From contig OX326956.1 of NCBI GenBank assembly GCA_946800325.1, forward strand, positions 24,650,356 to 24,714,355: DNA of 64,000 nt. Reading direction: 5' to 3'. The stretch comes from Luzula sylvatica. Its lineage: Eukaryota; Streptophyta; Magnoliopsida; Poales; Juncaceae. Shown here one piece after another: positions 32,368 to 44,240 of this stretch. The notes below the pieces were generated by a model that worked only from the letters and a program-made list of their open reading frames with translations, was not told the origin of the DNA and ran no database searches. The position numbers and the translations under genes are program-made. How positions within the stretch are numbered: the first letter of the stretch is position 1; each line of letters starts with the position of its first letter.

Positions 32368-34736
32368 GCAGTGCAACTAAAATACTTGTTTGTACAAGTA
32401 AATTGAGCATTCTACTTGTAACTTATCTATCGTTGGATTTGTCTCTGACATTAGTGCCGATATAATGATAACGGCAAGTGACTTGAACGATAAACACCGC
32501 TCATCCTTCCGTCTCCTTCCATTATCTTCCTCTCTTGTCTAAGACTCAAACGAGCAGATAAATCTCTCATCCCTCTCTCTCACGAAGCAGGTGGAAGATA
32601 GCTCTCTCTCCTCTTCCTCTAACAAAGCAGAAGAGATATTCTCCGCTCTCCTATCTAATCCGATTGCGCCCCTCTCCCTTTCAAAACAGATCGAGTGGTA
32701 TCTATTGCTCGTCTCTCATCCCCTTCTAGTCGCCACCCATAGTTTGTTCTATTGGCCCCTCTTAGTTCGTGGATGGATCAAAATACCTACGCTACAAGTT
32801 TTCCAATCATATCCAGGTTTGTTTTATTTCTGCATAGTTCAATATTTTTCTAGTTCATTTTTCAGCTTTCTTCCAAATAACACGAATCCAGTTCATTTCA
32901 ATTGAATTGATTCGAGATTTGTAATTTTAATTTCAGTTTTTGTCTAGGGCATCCAGTCATAGTTTCTTTCCATTTCAATTTCTGTTTTCACACGAATTAG
33001 GTCTTAATTGAGGTCAATTTTGATGGATTTGGGTCTGAATTCGGTTTAGTTTGTGTTTAATTAGGCTGTATTGATGATTACATGCCTCTAATTTTGTCTT
33101 CTGTATATATTCAAGAGAAAGAACGATGGGTACAATTGTTCGAACACTCAATATAGGGTTATTAAGGTATTTTATACTTTAATTAACCCTAAATAGTGGC
33201 TGTAATATTTCGATTAATGAAATATATCAAATAGAAGGGGGACTTCTCGAGCTCTCTCTATTTTTCCTCAAAAAATAATATTAAGTTGAATGTGTATAGA
33301 TATGTGTATCAGTACATAATATGTATTGAAATTGAAAAAAAATGGATGTGTGTTAGTGTATAATGCGTAATTAGTGACAAGATTCAGGAAATTTTGGCCA
33401 AAAATATGGCAAACTCATGTTACAATTTAAGCAATAGAATGGCAAAAAAGTTACTGCATATATCCGATAATAATATGGTACTGTTACTCATAAAATACAA
33501 AAAACCCTCAAAATTCAACAACAAAAATAATAACAATAAACAAGAATATAGTTCCATCAAGATTCAAATTCCATTTTACTAAACCATTTCAAAATAAAAA
33601 TCACATTATTCCTAAACTATAATAACGACCATATTCCAATCAACAATCCAAACTTAATACAATATTATATTATATTTTCAGAAACAACCCTATTGTTTAA
33701 AAACAACCCAAAACACTAACCCCAATCGTAACCTTAATCAAATATCACATCTTCGGTACCAGTGCACTAAAGCTCCCTCATAGGTATCCTCCCTTTCCTT
33801 CCTTCCAAATTCAGTATTTTAAGAGTCTTGGCTCGAGAAACCAAGACATCGTTTCGGCAAATTAATTAGCATTTGCATATATGTCCTCCATTTTCAGATT
33901 CGTTGTATTTTTTCAAGCTTTGAAATGGAGGATTATAATCCTTATTTGCATGTTTGATCCTCATTGCAATTGCAAGCCTTGGACTTGAGTTTCTTAATCC
34001 CTTGCATAAAACAAAGAAACCAATGAATGATTTTGGTTTTATTTTTATTTTTATTTTTACACATAAGCCCTCCAAAGCTTGAAAAATACCAGCCAACATA
34101 TGTGTGAAAGTAGAATTCCCAGACCTATTGTTACGAGTTTAGAACCCCAATTAAGGCTCGACAAGCTCCATTCCCCACAGATCATGTGTCTTGCCGCTGA
34201 AATCTCAATCGAAGCAGTATTGGTACCAATAAATTCCGCAGAATTATTGGTCAGAGTACAAAGCTGGTGAAATGCAGAAAATTGAATCAGAAATTAAAGA
34301 TTTGAATGGAATCAGAAATTAGGGCTTTCAAAATAGCGAAAACCTGGCCAGAGTGTTCATAACTAGAATGCTATCATCTCCTCCGAATTGTTCCTCTGAA
34401 TCTTCTCTTTCCTTTTCATGTGAAATCAGAAACAAAGACTTCAAAACACTATTTAAATTCATTTCCAAGAATTATACTAAATTGAATTTTCGACAATACA
34501 AATTCATATTCATATTATCTATTAAGCCATAAGAATAATGAAAATTAATATAAAGTAAAATTAAACTCTAAATAGCCCTGAAATTAGTCAACCGAGCGAC
34601 AGGGCTGCGAGAGAGAAGAGATCCATCGAATCCTTTTAACCGTCGCAAAAGTAGACAAAACAAAAATAGAAATACAGAGAGAGAGAGATTAGGTTTCCCT
34701 TCGGTTGAACTACAGATAGAGAGAAGATCAGTAGAC

Positions 34737-34774
<38 letters not shown>

Positions 34775-34958
34775 AGAGACAGCAAGGGACGCTCTATTTG
34801 GACGCTAGCCCTAAATTCTGACGGAGCAAGATGCTTTTGACGGAACTAACTGAGCGTGTTTTATCAAATCATTTCACAAATCTTGATGCGGATCTGAGGG
34901 TGTAAAATTCACAAGTAGAAATCTCTATTTACTTGTACAAGCATTTTAGTTGCACTCT
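32368..34958. mobile_element. Mutator-like non-autonomous element with 48-bp inverted ends
   Basis: The left end starts AGTGCAACTAAAATACTTG and the right end, on the minus strand, reads AGTGCAACTAAAATGCTTG. The similarity continues for about 48 bp, including GTACAAGTAAAT and TTCTACTTGT. The element is absent from U2. The interior (32590-32900) has an AG/CT-rich leader and possible exon DNA, as in gene-carrying Pack-MULEs, but no domain is recognised. The target duplication is hidden in TA repeats. A GA microsatellite lies at 34740-34772. Confidence 0.7.
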
Positions 34959-35335
34959 CTCATATATATACTTGCTAATTTTCTTTTATCCCAAACAATA
35001 AATTTTACTTTCCATCACTAAACATTTTAACATATCAAACAACACATACAAGAAACATATATCCTTCAAATATTAACCCTCATTTCACTTTCTCGGCATA
35101 ATGCAAGAATCCTTCAAAATCCTCCAAATTCATTTTAGTATAATTGTTGCCTGATTTTGTGCATTTTATTTTATTTGTATTTTTATCGAAGAAAATTCAT
35201 TGTTTGTTTTGTAATTAGGCCTACAAATTATGGATCTCCTTGATTGATTTTTTGGTTGATTGTAGAGCAGTTGGGAAGAGCAATGTGAGGGTTTCAACCA
35301 TAGTTTTGAAAGTCAGAATCGGAGTCGGAGTCGTT

Positions 35336-35580
35336 CTATGTGAAGAAAATACAGTTTTGGATCAACGGTAAAAAAATACGTACAAGGACACACGAACATA
35401 CGCGTTCGAGAATACGGATGAAAGCACAACGAGATTGTGCAGAATTGAGCTTTTATACACAATCCGTCATGACGGACCATATGGTGCATCATGACGGATC
35501 TAGTGTACGTGGTCTGTCGGCCTAGCCAATTCTGCATTCACACAGTGGTCCGTCATGACGCAAATTTAAGTAAGAGATAA
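35336..35580 (+). repeat. LTR fragment of family D (U1)
   Basis: Matches the first 250 bp of the LTR at 61654 (AAATACAGTTTTGGATCAACGG there and here), including a few CCGTCATGACGG palindromes. It is cut off before the TATA box. The same truncated piece is at 49394-49620 in U2, so it predates the duplication. Confidence 0.75.
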
Positions 35581-35947
35581 ACTTAAATGAAGAGGGTGAG
35601 GAGAAAGAAGATTTTTTTAAGAAAAAAAAAATTAAGTGAGCGATATAACATATTGCATATATTTATATTATCTTTATATTTTAAGTGGGAGATTAACTTA
35701 AAACGTAAATTTATATTAATACTGATCTCAAATGAAGCGAAAATTCAAACGAAATTATATGCAAATAGGAAAAAATAGAAAATAAAAAAGTTTTATTAAG
35801 AAAAGGGGGAGGAGAAAGAAGATTTTTTTTTTCTAATATATAAAAATATATATCTTTAGAACATTGTTTAATAAATATTACAATTACAATAATAATTGTT
35901 AGAGAATAATATTGTTTGACTTATGTGTGTAAAGAAATATATATTAA

Positions 35948-36098
35948 GGGATGTTTGTTTCGTACTTTGATGAATATATTGTATGTCAAGAAGTATTATG
36001 GCAAAACATAAGCATAAGTTATTATCGTGTTTGGTTGGATTTAAAGAATATTTGTCCTATTAATTTTTATAATTTCAAAGCTTCAACCAAACGCTCCT
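35948..36098. mobile_element. Tourist-like MITE, 151 bp (U1)
   Basis: Ends GGGATGTTTG and CAAACGCTCC, flanked by TTAA on both sides. In U2 the same MITE is split by a Helitron. Confidence 0.7.
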
Positions 36099-36233
36099 TA
36101 AATCTTTTATATTCTTTATCACGTAGAAATTGCATAAAATATGAAACATACAATTTTAATTATAAGACTTGGATTAAAAGAAAATTAAAGGGCGTGATTC
36201 TGGAGATTGTTTATTTCCAAATCAATCTTTTGC

Positions 36234-36689
36234 TCATTTAGCTTCTATTTCAACACTTTTTTTGTCCTCATTTTCGCCGAAAGCCGTAAACGGAAAAGTC
36301 TTGCCGATACCAACAATAGATTTGAAATAGATCTTCTCTCCTTCTTCGATACTCATCTCGACAATCGGCACCCACATCATCATCTGCTTGCTCTTAACCC
36401 CGGTCATCTTCTTCATCTTACCGTCCTCCACATAAGCCGTCACTTCGGTATCGTATCTAGTTTTTGAATTTGTCCCTTTGAAGAAATGCTCGTACGGTAC
36501 TTTCTGCTTCATCCATACATACCCCGTTTCTCTGACGAGACCGCACTCTTCGAGGTTTTTCAAGGGCATGACGCCATTGGGAAACCCCAAGGCATCGAGG
36601 AGCTCCATTGAGTGTTTGTAGCATTCTTCAGCGCCGTAGACTATCTCGGCGCCAGCACGGATGTCCTTTTCGACTGTGAGAGAACCCAT
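36234..36689 (-). CDS. DUF538 family protein, intact copy
   Basis: A single-exon gene of 151 codons. The start chosen is the ATG of MGSLTVEKDIRAGAEIVYG; a longer upstream frame exists only through a non-ATG start. The plant DUF538 domain spans nearly the whole protein: LPNG-type motif FPNGVMPLKNLEECG (about residues 36-50), VRETGYVWMKQK, TEVTAYVEDGKMKKMTGVKSK, WVPIVEMSIEEG and the closing IGKTFPFTAF. There is no signal peptide, so it belongs to the cytosolic subgroup typified by Arabidopsis proteins of about 150 residues. Biochemical function is not settled; some members respond to stress or nutrients. A TATA-like CTATATGT lies about 100 bp upstream on the minus strand. The paralogue at 56808 is broken, so this is probably the only working copy here. 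Confidence 0.9.
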   Translation of the reverse strand: MGSLTVEKDIRAGAEIVYGAEECYKHSMELLDALGFPNGVMPLKNLEECGLVRETGYVWMKQKVPYEHFFKGTNSKTRYDTEVTAYVEDGKMKKMTGVKSKQMMMWVPIVEMSIEEGEKIYFKSIVGIGKTFPFTAFGENEDKKSVEIEAK

Positions 36690-38200
36690 GTATAATGATT
36701 TGAATTTTGATTGGAAATTTGAATTTGAATTGATTATTAAGAATGAAGAGAGTTGTGAATGAGGAGAAAAAGGAAGGGGAGTACATATAGAGGATAGAGT
36801 GTATGTTTGGTTGGAAGTTGAACTAACCAACCAGTGTAGAGTAGCTCGCCAACATAATTATTGAGGTTAATATTAATAATTAATAATCAGAATCAGAACT
36901 GATTTTGAATTGATGTGGTGAATTATTATTCTACGATTGCTAGGTATTGTTAGTGAGAGATACAATCAAAATCAAGTTTAGGCCAGCTTCATGCAATTAA
37001 GTTAACCCATATATTAATTAAACGTCCTAGTTTAGTAAGGTTAGGGCGTAATTAGCATAGACCCACAACGATATGTCAACATCCCTAAAGGGAAAAGATC
37101 ATACTTCACGTAACAAACTATCCATGTGAGAAATAATAAATACTAAAAAGAATTTGTTACAGAACAAAATTATATGATTTGGGCGTCAAAAAAAAAAAAA
37201 AAATTAATTAAATTTTTTATACTGCAATGAAATAAATATAGTAGCATTTTTTTTTTATCGAAGATACAATACCGCAATTTATTAATAGCAGCGATGTAAT
37301 TTCGCTATAAAGCACAAAAACGAAAATTAATTTTAAATCGCGCCCAAAACATTATGGATGGTTATATCGCAACTTAAAACATTGATTTCTTTATCATGTC
37401 GACATTCCACGAGAATTGAAGCTTACAATTTTAATTATAAGACAGCTTTGATTTTTTTTTAAAATGACATGATTCAAGAAGATTGTTTAAAAACTCTTGT
37501 ATAATAATAGTTAAAATATGAATTTAAAAAAGATCACATATAATTATTGACGGGATCAAATCATATCACAATATCTAACATTTAAAAAATGAGATTTAAC
37601 ATATTGTTCACAAAATGTAAATATTAGAAGATCAAAAACAAAAATAGAGAGATGAAAACACAAATAAAATTAATAATTAATAATATTAATAATTAATAAT
37701 ATGTATAAAGTTAAAAAAATTCAAGCTCTAACAAAATGCCACGTCATCAGACATTTTTGAACCGTTGGATGAACTTTAATTAAGATTGAACAGTTATGAA
37801 TTAAATAGACTCGGCTTATGTGTTCCAATGGACTCGGCTTATGTGTTCCAATGTATGCTAACAACTCATGGATCTTACCCCTCTTCTTTTTCTTTCTCAT
37901 TTGTGCGAGGTAGGGAAAAAAAAAGCGACGAAACCCTAGCGAAAGAGAGAAAAATGGCTACGGAATCCTAGGGAAAATTTGGTGAAACGTGGGAGAAGCT
38001 CTGGCGTGGATGCATGACACGCTTGCAACGACGGCGGATGAAGTCCATCGCCATGGCTGGTTCTTTGCGACGCGGTGGTTAACTCTGTTGCTTCTCGAAC
38101 CCTAAGGCGTTTTTCCACCTGAATCTAGAGTAAAGGTTCTTCTATTTTATACCTTATGCTTCTGGATTTCTCGGTTGATTTGCTTCTTTTTTGTTAATTT

Positions 38201-38466
38201 TCAAGATTGGACGAAAACAGTGGTTGCACGACAACTGTTCGACGAAATGCTTCTTGAGGAGAACATGGTTTTTTCAACTGAAGTTCTCTGCTAGGCACAA
38301 CTATTTGAAGAGTGGCTGTCATTCTACGCGGATTTTTAAGATTGGACGAAAATAGTGGTTGCACGACAACTGTTCGACAAAATGCTTCTTGAGGAGAACG
38401 TGTTTTTTTCGACAGAAGTTCTCTTCCAGACACAACTATTCGAAGAGTAGTTTTCATTCTACGTGG
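38201..38466. repeat. Tandem duplication, two units of about 130 bp
   Basis: Both units run from AGATTGGACGAAAA through GTGGTTGCACGACAACTG to a TTCTACG(C/T)GG end, and differ at scattered bases. Confidence 0.85.
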
Positions 38467-38502
38467 TTTTTCTCAGGGGTATAATTCATCTAAATATTTA
38501 GA

Positions 38503-38550
<48 letters not shown>

Positions 38551-38639
38551 GATGAGATTTGGTACTTAAACGAATAATTGATTAATATTTTTTATTAGGG
38601 AATTAAGGCCTGATTGAATATCAACGATATAGGAAAAAG

Positions 38640-39395
38640 ATTCAAACTTTATCGCCAGATTGCTGTCCAGTAGCGATGCCAAAGTCGATTCCGACCCAAT
38701 GCCATCAGATGAGAAGGAGAAGAAAAAGGTGCCGCGAAAGCTTCTCACTTGGAATGTCAACATCTTGCTTCTCAAGCTGAAGTCCAATTTGTCTAATTTC
38801 TCTCAATTTCTTCATGAAGTCGACCCTGATATCATTTGCATACATGATGCAGGTCCCTTTTCACCACTCTCATTTTTTGTGTGCATATGCTGCGATAATA
38901 GCTGGAATTGTTTTGTTTGGCTTTGTCTTCTGCATATATCTCCTTCTAGCAATTCAAATGTGTTAATTAGTAAACCAAGTGAGCCATGCTAGGGTTGAGG
39001 ATTTATGATCTTGCATATGATGCAGTATTAAACATAAAAGTATTAATTAAATATTCAAATTAATATTCACAGGAAGTGCGAACTGCAGCTGGTTTCAATT
39101 GCGTGCCGAAAAACCCTTGCGAAATAAAAGATGATACAAATGACAAACAAGTAATAATTATTCAGATAAAGTTTGCTCTTTTCTTTGAATTATAAAAAAT
39201 AATTTAATTATATAAAGGTAAACTGTTGAAGCAGATAGTAATGCACGTTTTAAAAATGAGCCATTGAATAAATATGAAGTATGGTGGTCTTTTGCCGAGA
39301 CTAAGTATTCCGGTACAGCCATGCTTATCAAGAAAGACATTGAGCGGAAGAAAATCTCTTTCAACTTTGACAGAATCGGTATTTCATTTCCTGAA
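38640..39395 (+). pseudogene. Captured fragment of an APE1L-like AP endonuclease gene
   Basis: Exon 1 (about 38650-38851) encodes PRKLLTWNVN then a helix and VDPDIICIHDA, the first strands of the endonuclease/exonuclease/phosphatase fold, where active enzymes read TWN.NG and D.I.IQE. The catalytic Glu of the QE motif is His-Asp here. Exon 2 (39074-39150) encodes EVRTAAGFNCVPKNPCEIK. Exon 3 (about 39240-39390) encodes KYEVWWSFAETKYSGTAML, the WW.SLA..KYSGTA block characteristic of the plant APE1L branch. Introns with GT/AG borders are retained, so the capture was at DNA level. The catalytic C-terminal half is missing. The intact relatives repair abasic DNA sites in the nucleus. Confidence 0.7.
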
Positions 39396-39439
39396 TTTCA
39401 ATTTCCGGTTAGTTTCTGTTACGTGCCGATTAATTTCAG

Positions 39440-39723
39440 AATTTTGTATATGTTTTAGGGTTTAAGAACTTGGAGAATGCGTTCAAATACCGATTCTGTT
39501 GAGAGAGGGAACACTTTGCTGCGATGTTTGTGTCTGGAGTGAGACGGTGTTGAATCGTATTTTGCTATGTTGTGTTTGTATAGTCATGGTTCATTTATGG
39601 TGCTACGAGTTTCTGAGAAATCCTATGGGTCTGTGGAGATGTGATCTCTGCAAGGAGAGAGATGTCTCGCTCAGTGAGAATGAGTTTCTTCTGAATTCGC
39701 TACAAAATTTCATGAATCCCTAG
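39440..39723 (+). pseudogene. Captured PHD finger exon
   Basis: The frame ending at 39723 encodes a C4HC3 finger in order: CCDVC, SETVLNRILLCC(V)C, VMVHLWCY, then WRCDLC, followed by an acidic tail and stop. The spacing and the SE..LN.I phrase resemble the PHD of plant BRPF/JADE-like proteins that read histone tails. It directly follows the endonuclease fragment on the same strand but belongs to an unrelated gene family, so the Helitron appears to have fused pieces of two genes. Confidence 0.65.
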
Positions 39724-39835
39724 CGAAGGTATATTCTATTTAATGCTCGAATTCGCTCAATTGAAATTCCAGTTCTTGACCATTTCGAATTCTTTTCGCT
39801 AATGAATTCATGTTCTGGAGAAATGGGGATTTAGG

Positions 39836-40260
39836 GTCGTGCAGCGAGGTTCGGTGTCTCCTAGGTCAGAAGATAAGAGACTCTCACGGTATGTTCCGAT
39901 TAGGACAATCGAAGGCAGGCCCCACCCACGTACGGGTAATTTCATTTCTTCCGAGTTTAGTTATCAATTTTTATCTGAAATTTATAGTTCAAAATTATTT
40001 TATTCTTCTGAATGTATGACTTATTTACTATATGATATTTTTTTTTATCATAAATTTCAGATTTTGGAATTCATTAATAATTTTCTTGATTCGGGGCCTC
40101 CTACATCAGAAGACAAGAGACCCTCACATTGTGTTTTGATTCGAGCAAACAAAGACAAACCTCGCCCACCTACGGGTAATTGTATTTCTTTCGAGTATAG
40201 TTATAATTTTCAATCTGCAATTTATGGTTCAAAATCGTTTTTTCTTCTAAATTTATGATT
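39836..40260 (+). repeat. Tandem duplication of an exon-intron segment, two units of about 250 bp
   Basis: Unit 1 encodes SEDKRLSRYVPIR and unit 2 encodes SEDKRPSHCVLIR. Each ends in CTACGGGTAATT-like sequence, a possible splice donor, followed by the same AT-rich intron. The protein family is not recognised. Confidence 0.6.
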
Positions 40261-40439
40261 TATTTACTATATGTTGTTTTTAATCTTAAATTTCAAATTT
40301 TAGAGTTCATTTATAATTTTCTTCTCGAATTGATGCATGGCGCTATTGTTTAAAACAAATGTCGAGGCTTGCTTATCATTTTGTTCTGAAATTCTCGAAT
40401 GTGGTGTGGTAATATTTTGTTTTTGTGTTTTAAATACTT

Positions 40440-40525
40440 TATTCAATATGCATGCATATCATCATATCATATCATCATCATCGTCATCATCATCGACATG
40501 CGCATCATTATCATCGTCGTCGTCG

Positions 40526-40570
<45 letters not shown>

Positions 40571-41003
40571 CGTGCATCATCATTATCACCATAATCATGT
40601 GCATCAATCCACAATAAGGTCTCTTGATCTTTTTTAAATTGCTAAAGAGCCTCAAGCCATAATCATCATCATCATCATCATCACGTGCATCATCATTATC
40701 ACGATAATCATGTGCATCAATCCACAATAAGGTCTCTTTGATCTTTTTTAAATTGCTAAAGAGCCTCAAGCCATAATCATCATCATCATCATCATCATCA
40801 CGTGCATCATCATTATCACTATAATCATGTGCATCAATCCACAATAAGGTCTCTTTGATCTTTTTTAAATTGCTAAAGAGCCTCAAGCCATAATCATCAT
40901 CATCATCATCATCACGTGCATCATCATTATCACCATAATCATGTGCATCAATCCACAATAAGGTCTCTTTGATCTTTTTTAAATTGCTAAAGAGCCTCAA
41001 GCC
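40440..41003. repeat. (ATC)n microsatellite and 107-bp minisatellite, about four copies
   Basis: A CAT/CGT tract (40470-40575) is followed by about four units, each made of (ATC)4-7, CACGTGCATCATC, AATCCACAATAAGGTCTC and TTGCTAAAGAGCCTCAAGCC. The units are nearly identical apart from the ATC count. Confidence 0.95.
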
Positions 41004-41375
41004 AAATGTTCTACTTTACATAGCTCGAAAAACCATGGTTGTTTTGATCTCAATGCGTTTAGATTCATACATCGAACTATGAGCAGATAACTTATCATGA
41101 TTTATTTTGAATTGATAGTGTGTTCTATGTTTAATAATATTTGAAATACGTCACATTTGTGCTCTTTCAAACATTCGTGATAGGTACGAAACGCATGAAC
41201 TATCACATTATCTGTATTTAACATGTCTTTGGATTTAATGTGATTATGATGATAACTTCGCAATTTGAATGTGATTATGACACTCACGTGTACAACATAT
41301 GATGATAAGTTTCCAAGATGATAACTTCGCAACCATGTATATAGAATATAAACAAGTTCAGAAAATATGGTATGA

Positions 41376-42050
41376 AAGAACTTATTTTGACATTTGTGCT
41401 CTTTGATAAGATAGTTCGAACAATAACGCTAATCTTAAATTTTTTTTTTATGGTACTTTGTTTTGAACTACAAATATGTCACATTCCCGCTCTTTGCATT
41501 TGGTCTATTTGCCGTTGAATGAACTTTGAAAAATGGAATGAAAAAGAAACAAGGAAAAAGTGAAACGGAAAGAAACAAGGCTGGAAAAAAAATAACATAT
41601 AACAACAAAAATAAAACACTAAAAAATAAGAAGTAAATTTGCATAGATGATAAGTTTGCAACCCTGTAAATAATAAAAATACGTTGAGAAAATATGATAT
41701 GAAAGAACTTATTTTCACAGTTGTGCTCTTTGATAAAATAGTTCGACCAAAAACGCTACTTTAAAAAAAAAAATCTCTGGTACTTTGTTTTGAACAACAA
41801 ATACGTCTTATTCGTGTTCTCTGCTTTTGGTCTCTTTGCCCTTGAATGAACTTCGAACAATGAAACAAAAACGAAACAAGGGAGAAATGAAACGAAAAAG
41901 AAACAATGATGCAAAAAATAACGTATTAACAACACCAAAAATAATACATGAAAAAATAAGACGTAAATTGTTTTCTTTAACGAAAAAGAAACAATGAGGC
42001 AACTTTGTAGGTTTAACATATTTTTTTCCTGCTTTTGTGTTTTGCAATTT
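41376..42050. repeat. Degenerate tandem duplication, two units of about 310 bp
   Basis: Shared blocks are TGAAAGAACTTATTTT, GTACTTTGTTTTGAAC and the ATGAACTT block after the TTTG..CTTGAATG-like stretch. There is no gene. Confidence 0.7.
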
Positions 42051-42681
42051 AAATACTACCTTGAATTAATGGAGCAAACCGTGTTCCATAAAGACAATAC
42101 AAAACTATTCAAAATTCGTTGCCTTTGATTCTGATATATTAATTGATTCTTCAGTTTAAACATTGAACACTAAACAAAATGAAAAAAATACTCAATTATT
42201 TATTGATTCTTTGGTTTAAACATCGAACATTAAACAAGATGCAAACTAGAGGTGGCAAATCCGGCCCGAACCAGAAAAAATTGTCCGACTCGTCCGAGGT
42301 CCGACTCGCCCGTGACCCGAAAAATTTAGAAAATTCAAACGACCGAACCCGTCCGACCCGGACCCGAGGAATCTGACCCAAAATTGACCCGGCGTGACAT
42401 ATTATAATTATTATTCCGACCCAACTCGACCCGAATCCGAGTTGTCCGAAACTCGATAAACCCGATTATGACAAGTCCGAACACAAATAGTCCGAACCCA
42501 AATTGACCCGGTGTTATCATTTTTTTTAATTCAATCTATTAACTAATCTTTGTAATACTATCTTTATTACATTTTTCGAGAGTGAGATGACACCGGTGCT
42601 TTCAAATAAAAAACAGAAACCTGGATTTGGATAATAGTTTAATTTTATGTTCAATATTTTGACAAAATTGATTTATAGAAT

Positions 42682-44240
42682 TGATGAGTGCGAATATGAT
42701 AGGGTTTTACGCACTCATCTGGACTTAAAACGTTTTAGAAATTGTACTAAATAAACTCTTAAACGTTAAAATACTAACAAAACCACGAGAATTGCTCGTT
42801 GGCATCTTGTTTGAGTATATTTGCAGATTTAGGTACAATACAGGATAAAAAAGGCCTCTAGAAGTGAAGAAATGCAGGTATCGAGGGGCTCGGCACCGTT
42901 CCAAGCTTTCACAGTGCAAAACAAGCCAAAATCGCAATTATTGTTGGAAGATCAAAAAATGGAAAGAAGCTGCAGAATCTCAGAATTTGGCATGTAATAA
43001 AATGGCCATATCTTTTGATTGGTAACTCCAAATTTGGTGATTCAAGTTGCCATAACTTCAGGAAGGAATCCTCTAAAAGATTGCATAATTCACACCTCAT
43101 ATTTCGTGGCCCAGACCCTGATATGGGCCCATTTTCGAGAGCCATGTATGCTGTGACCTAACCCTAGCCGTCGACTATAAAAGGCTACCGCTGCCTTTGC
43201 TAGGGTTACCTTTTCATCTTCTATTTTCATCCTTTCACCAGCCACCATCCACCTTTCATCCTCCTCTTTCTCCACTCGCCTCATACACCTTTTCGCAGCC
43301 GTCAACCATCGAAGAAGATCACGTCGTTTAGGAGCCGGAGTTTACGAAGAAGAAGACGTTCGTCAACAAATCGGTTTACTCTTTCTCGTGTTTAGTTTTA
43401 TGATGTATTTGATATTTAGATTTGTTTTGTTGTCGAACATGAGTAGCTAAATATTTATCTAGGGTTTAGGGTTCATTAGTACTTGCGATGTTTTGGTAGT
43501 ATTATATGCTTTGTTTCTTTCAGATTTGATTTGTGTTTTGTGCCTTGATATTACTCGTCTTAATTAACCGTTTGTATGCGTTTAGGCCAGCCTAAGTGAC
43601 ATAGTTTAGGACATCCTTGACTAAGTAGCGAGAGTGGACGTTTAGGATTGTTTAAGCCATCAAATAAACCAGTCAAACCAAGTAGTTAAGATCGTTTTAG
43701 GTTAACCTTGCGAAGCGAGAGCGGAGTGAGAAACTAGATTGTAAATGCACAAACTTGGACCGTTGTATTCTAAGAACATTGGTACACGTCACCCACGGGA
43801 TTATAGGATTATCATAGAGCGTAACGGGTCTTTCTTAGGCATAGTCAGCGAGAGCAAGAGTGTTTAGGTTGGATACGTCTAGTCGCGAGCGAGAGCCGGT
43901 CTAGGAAGAATAGGATAACACCTCCACCAAAGTCAGACTTCGAGAGAGCGTTTAGCAACCTTTAGAACACACCAAATCATCCAAGTAGAACCCGAACACC
44001 CTAGAGTCCTCTCCTATACTAAAAAACCCTTTCTTTTTCGTTAAAATCTGTCCCGAATCAACCAACAAACCTCAGTTTTAGATCGAGTCGAATTGTGAAT
44101 CAGAAGTCGCCCCTAGTACTCAACCCTCTATGTGGATCGACCCCTAACGTACTCAACGAATACCATGCGCTTGTGGTCCAATTAGAGTCATTTAGGGTTT
44201 TAAATGTTGAAAAGCCCTGCTTAAACGTAAATACGCAACA
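42682..44240 (+). mobile_element. Probable solo LTR inside the hAT element
   Basis: Starts TGATGAGTGCG and ends CGCAACA, with flanks AGAAT and AGAAC (4 of 5 bases alike). A TATAAAA at 43176-43182 is followed by a CT-rich leader with the expected promoter look. No internal coding region is present. The family (probably Ty3-like) is not certain. Confidence 0.65.
43176..43182 (+). promoter_or_regulatory. TATA box of the solo LTR
   Basis: TATAAAA about 500 bp into the LTR, before a CT-rich leader. Confidence 0.5.

Larger units (their letters stand above)
30532..35136. mobile_element. Tourist-like (PIF/Harbinger-type) element in U1, enlarged by insertions
   Basis: The left end is TTA|GGTCCTGTTTGATATG; the right end has decayed near 35136. 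In U2 the intact version (48160-49204) shows both ends. The interior is AT-rich with long TATTA tracts and holds the hAT-like MITE and the MULE described separately. No transposase is present. Confidence 0.65.
27654..37257. repeat. Segmental unit U1 (9.6 kb, about 5.9 kb without insertions)
   Basis: Starts at the GATACAATACCGC block and ends where the same block starts again at 37258. Its contents in order recur in U2: a TATA-bearing block, a palindrome array, a Tourist-like element, an LTR fragment, a Tourist MITE and the DUF538 gene. Removing the MULE and the hAT-like MITE leaves about 5.9 kb, matching U2 without its two Helitrons. Confidence 0.85.

Noticed and set aside
36690..36830. N-terminal extension of the DUF538 frame (47 extra residues)
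   Set aside because: It begins at a non-ATG codon, is not present in the paralogue, and the family starts near MGSLT; treated as 5' UTR.
40399..41000. Ser-, His-, Ile- and Asp-rich frames including a 177-codon one
   Set aside because: They follow the ATC microsatellite and the minisatellite; no start or promoter context.
40470..41003. CRISPR-like array
   Set aside because: The genome is a plant; repeats are long, adjacent and without unique spacers, so this is a minisatellite. The same applies to the palindrome arrays.
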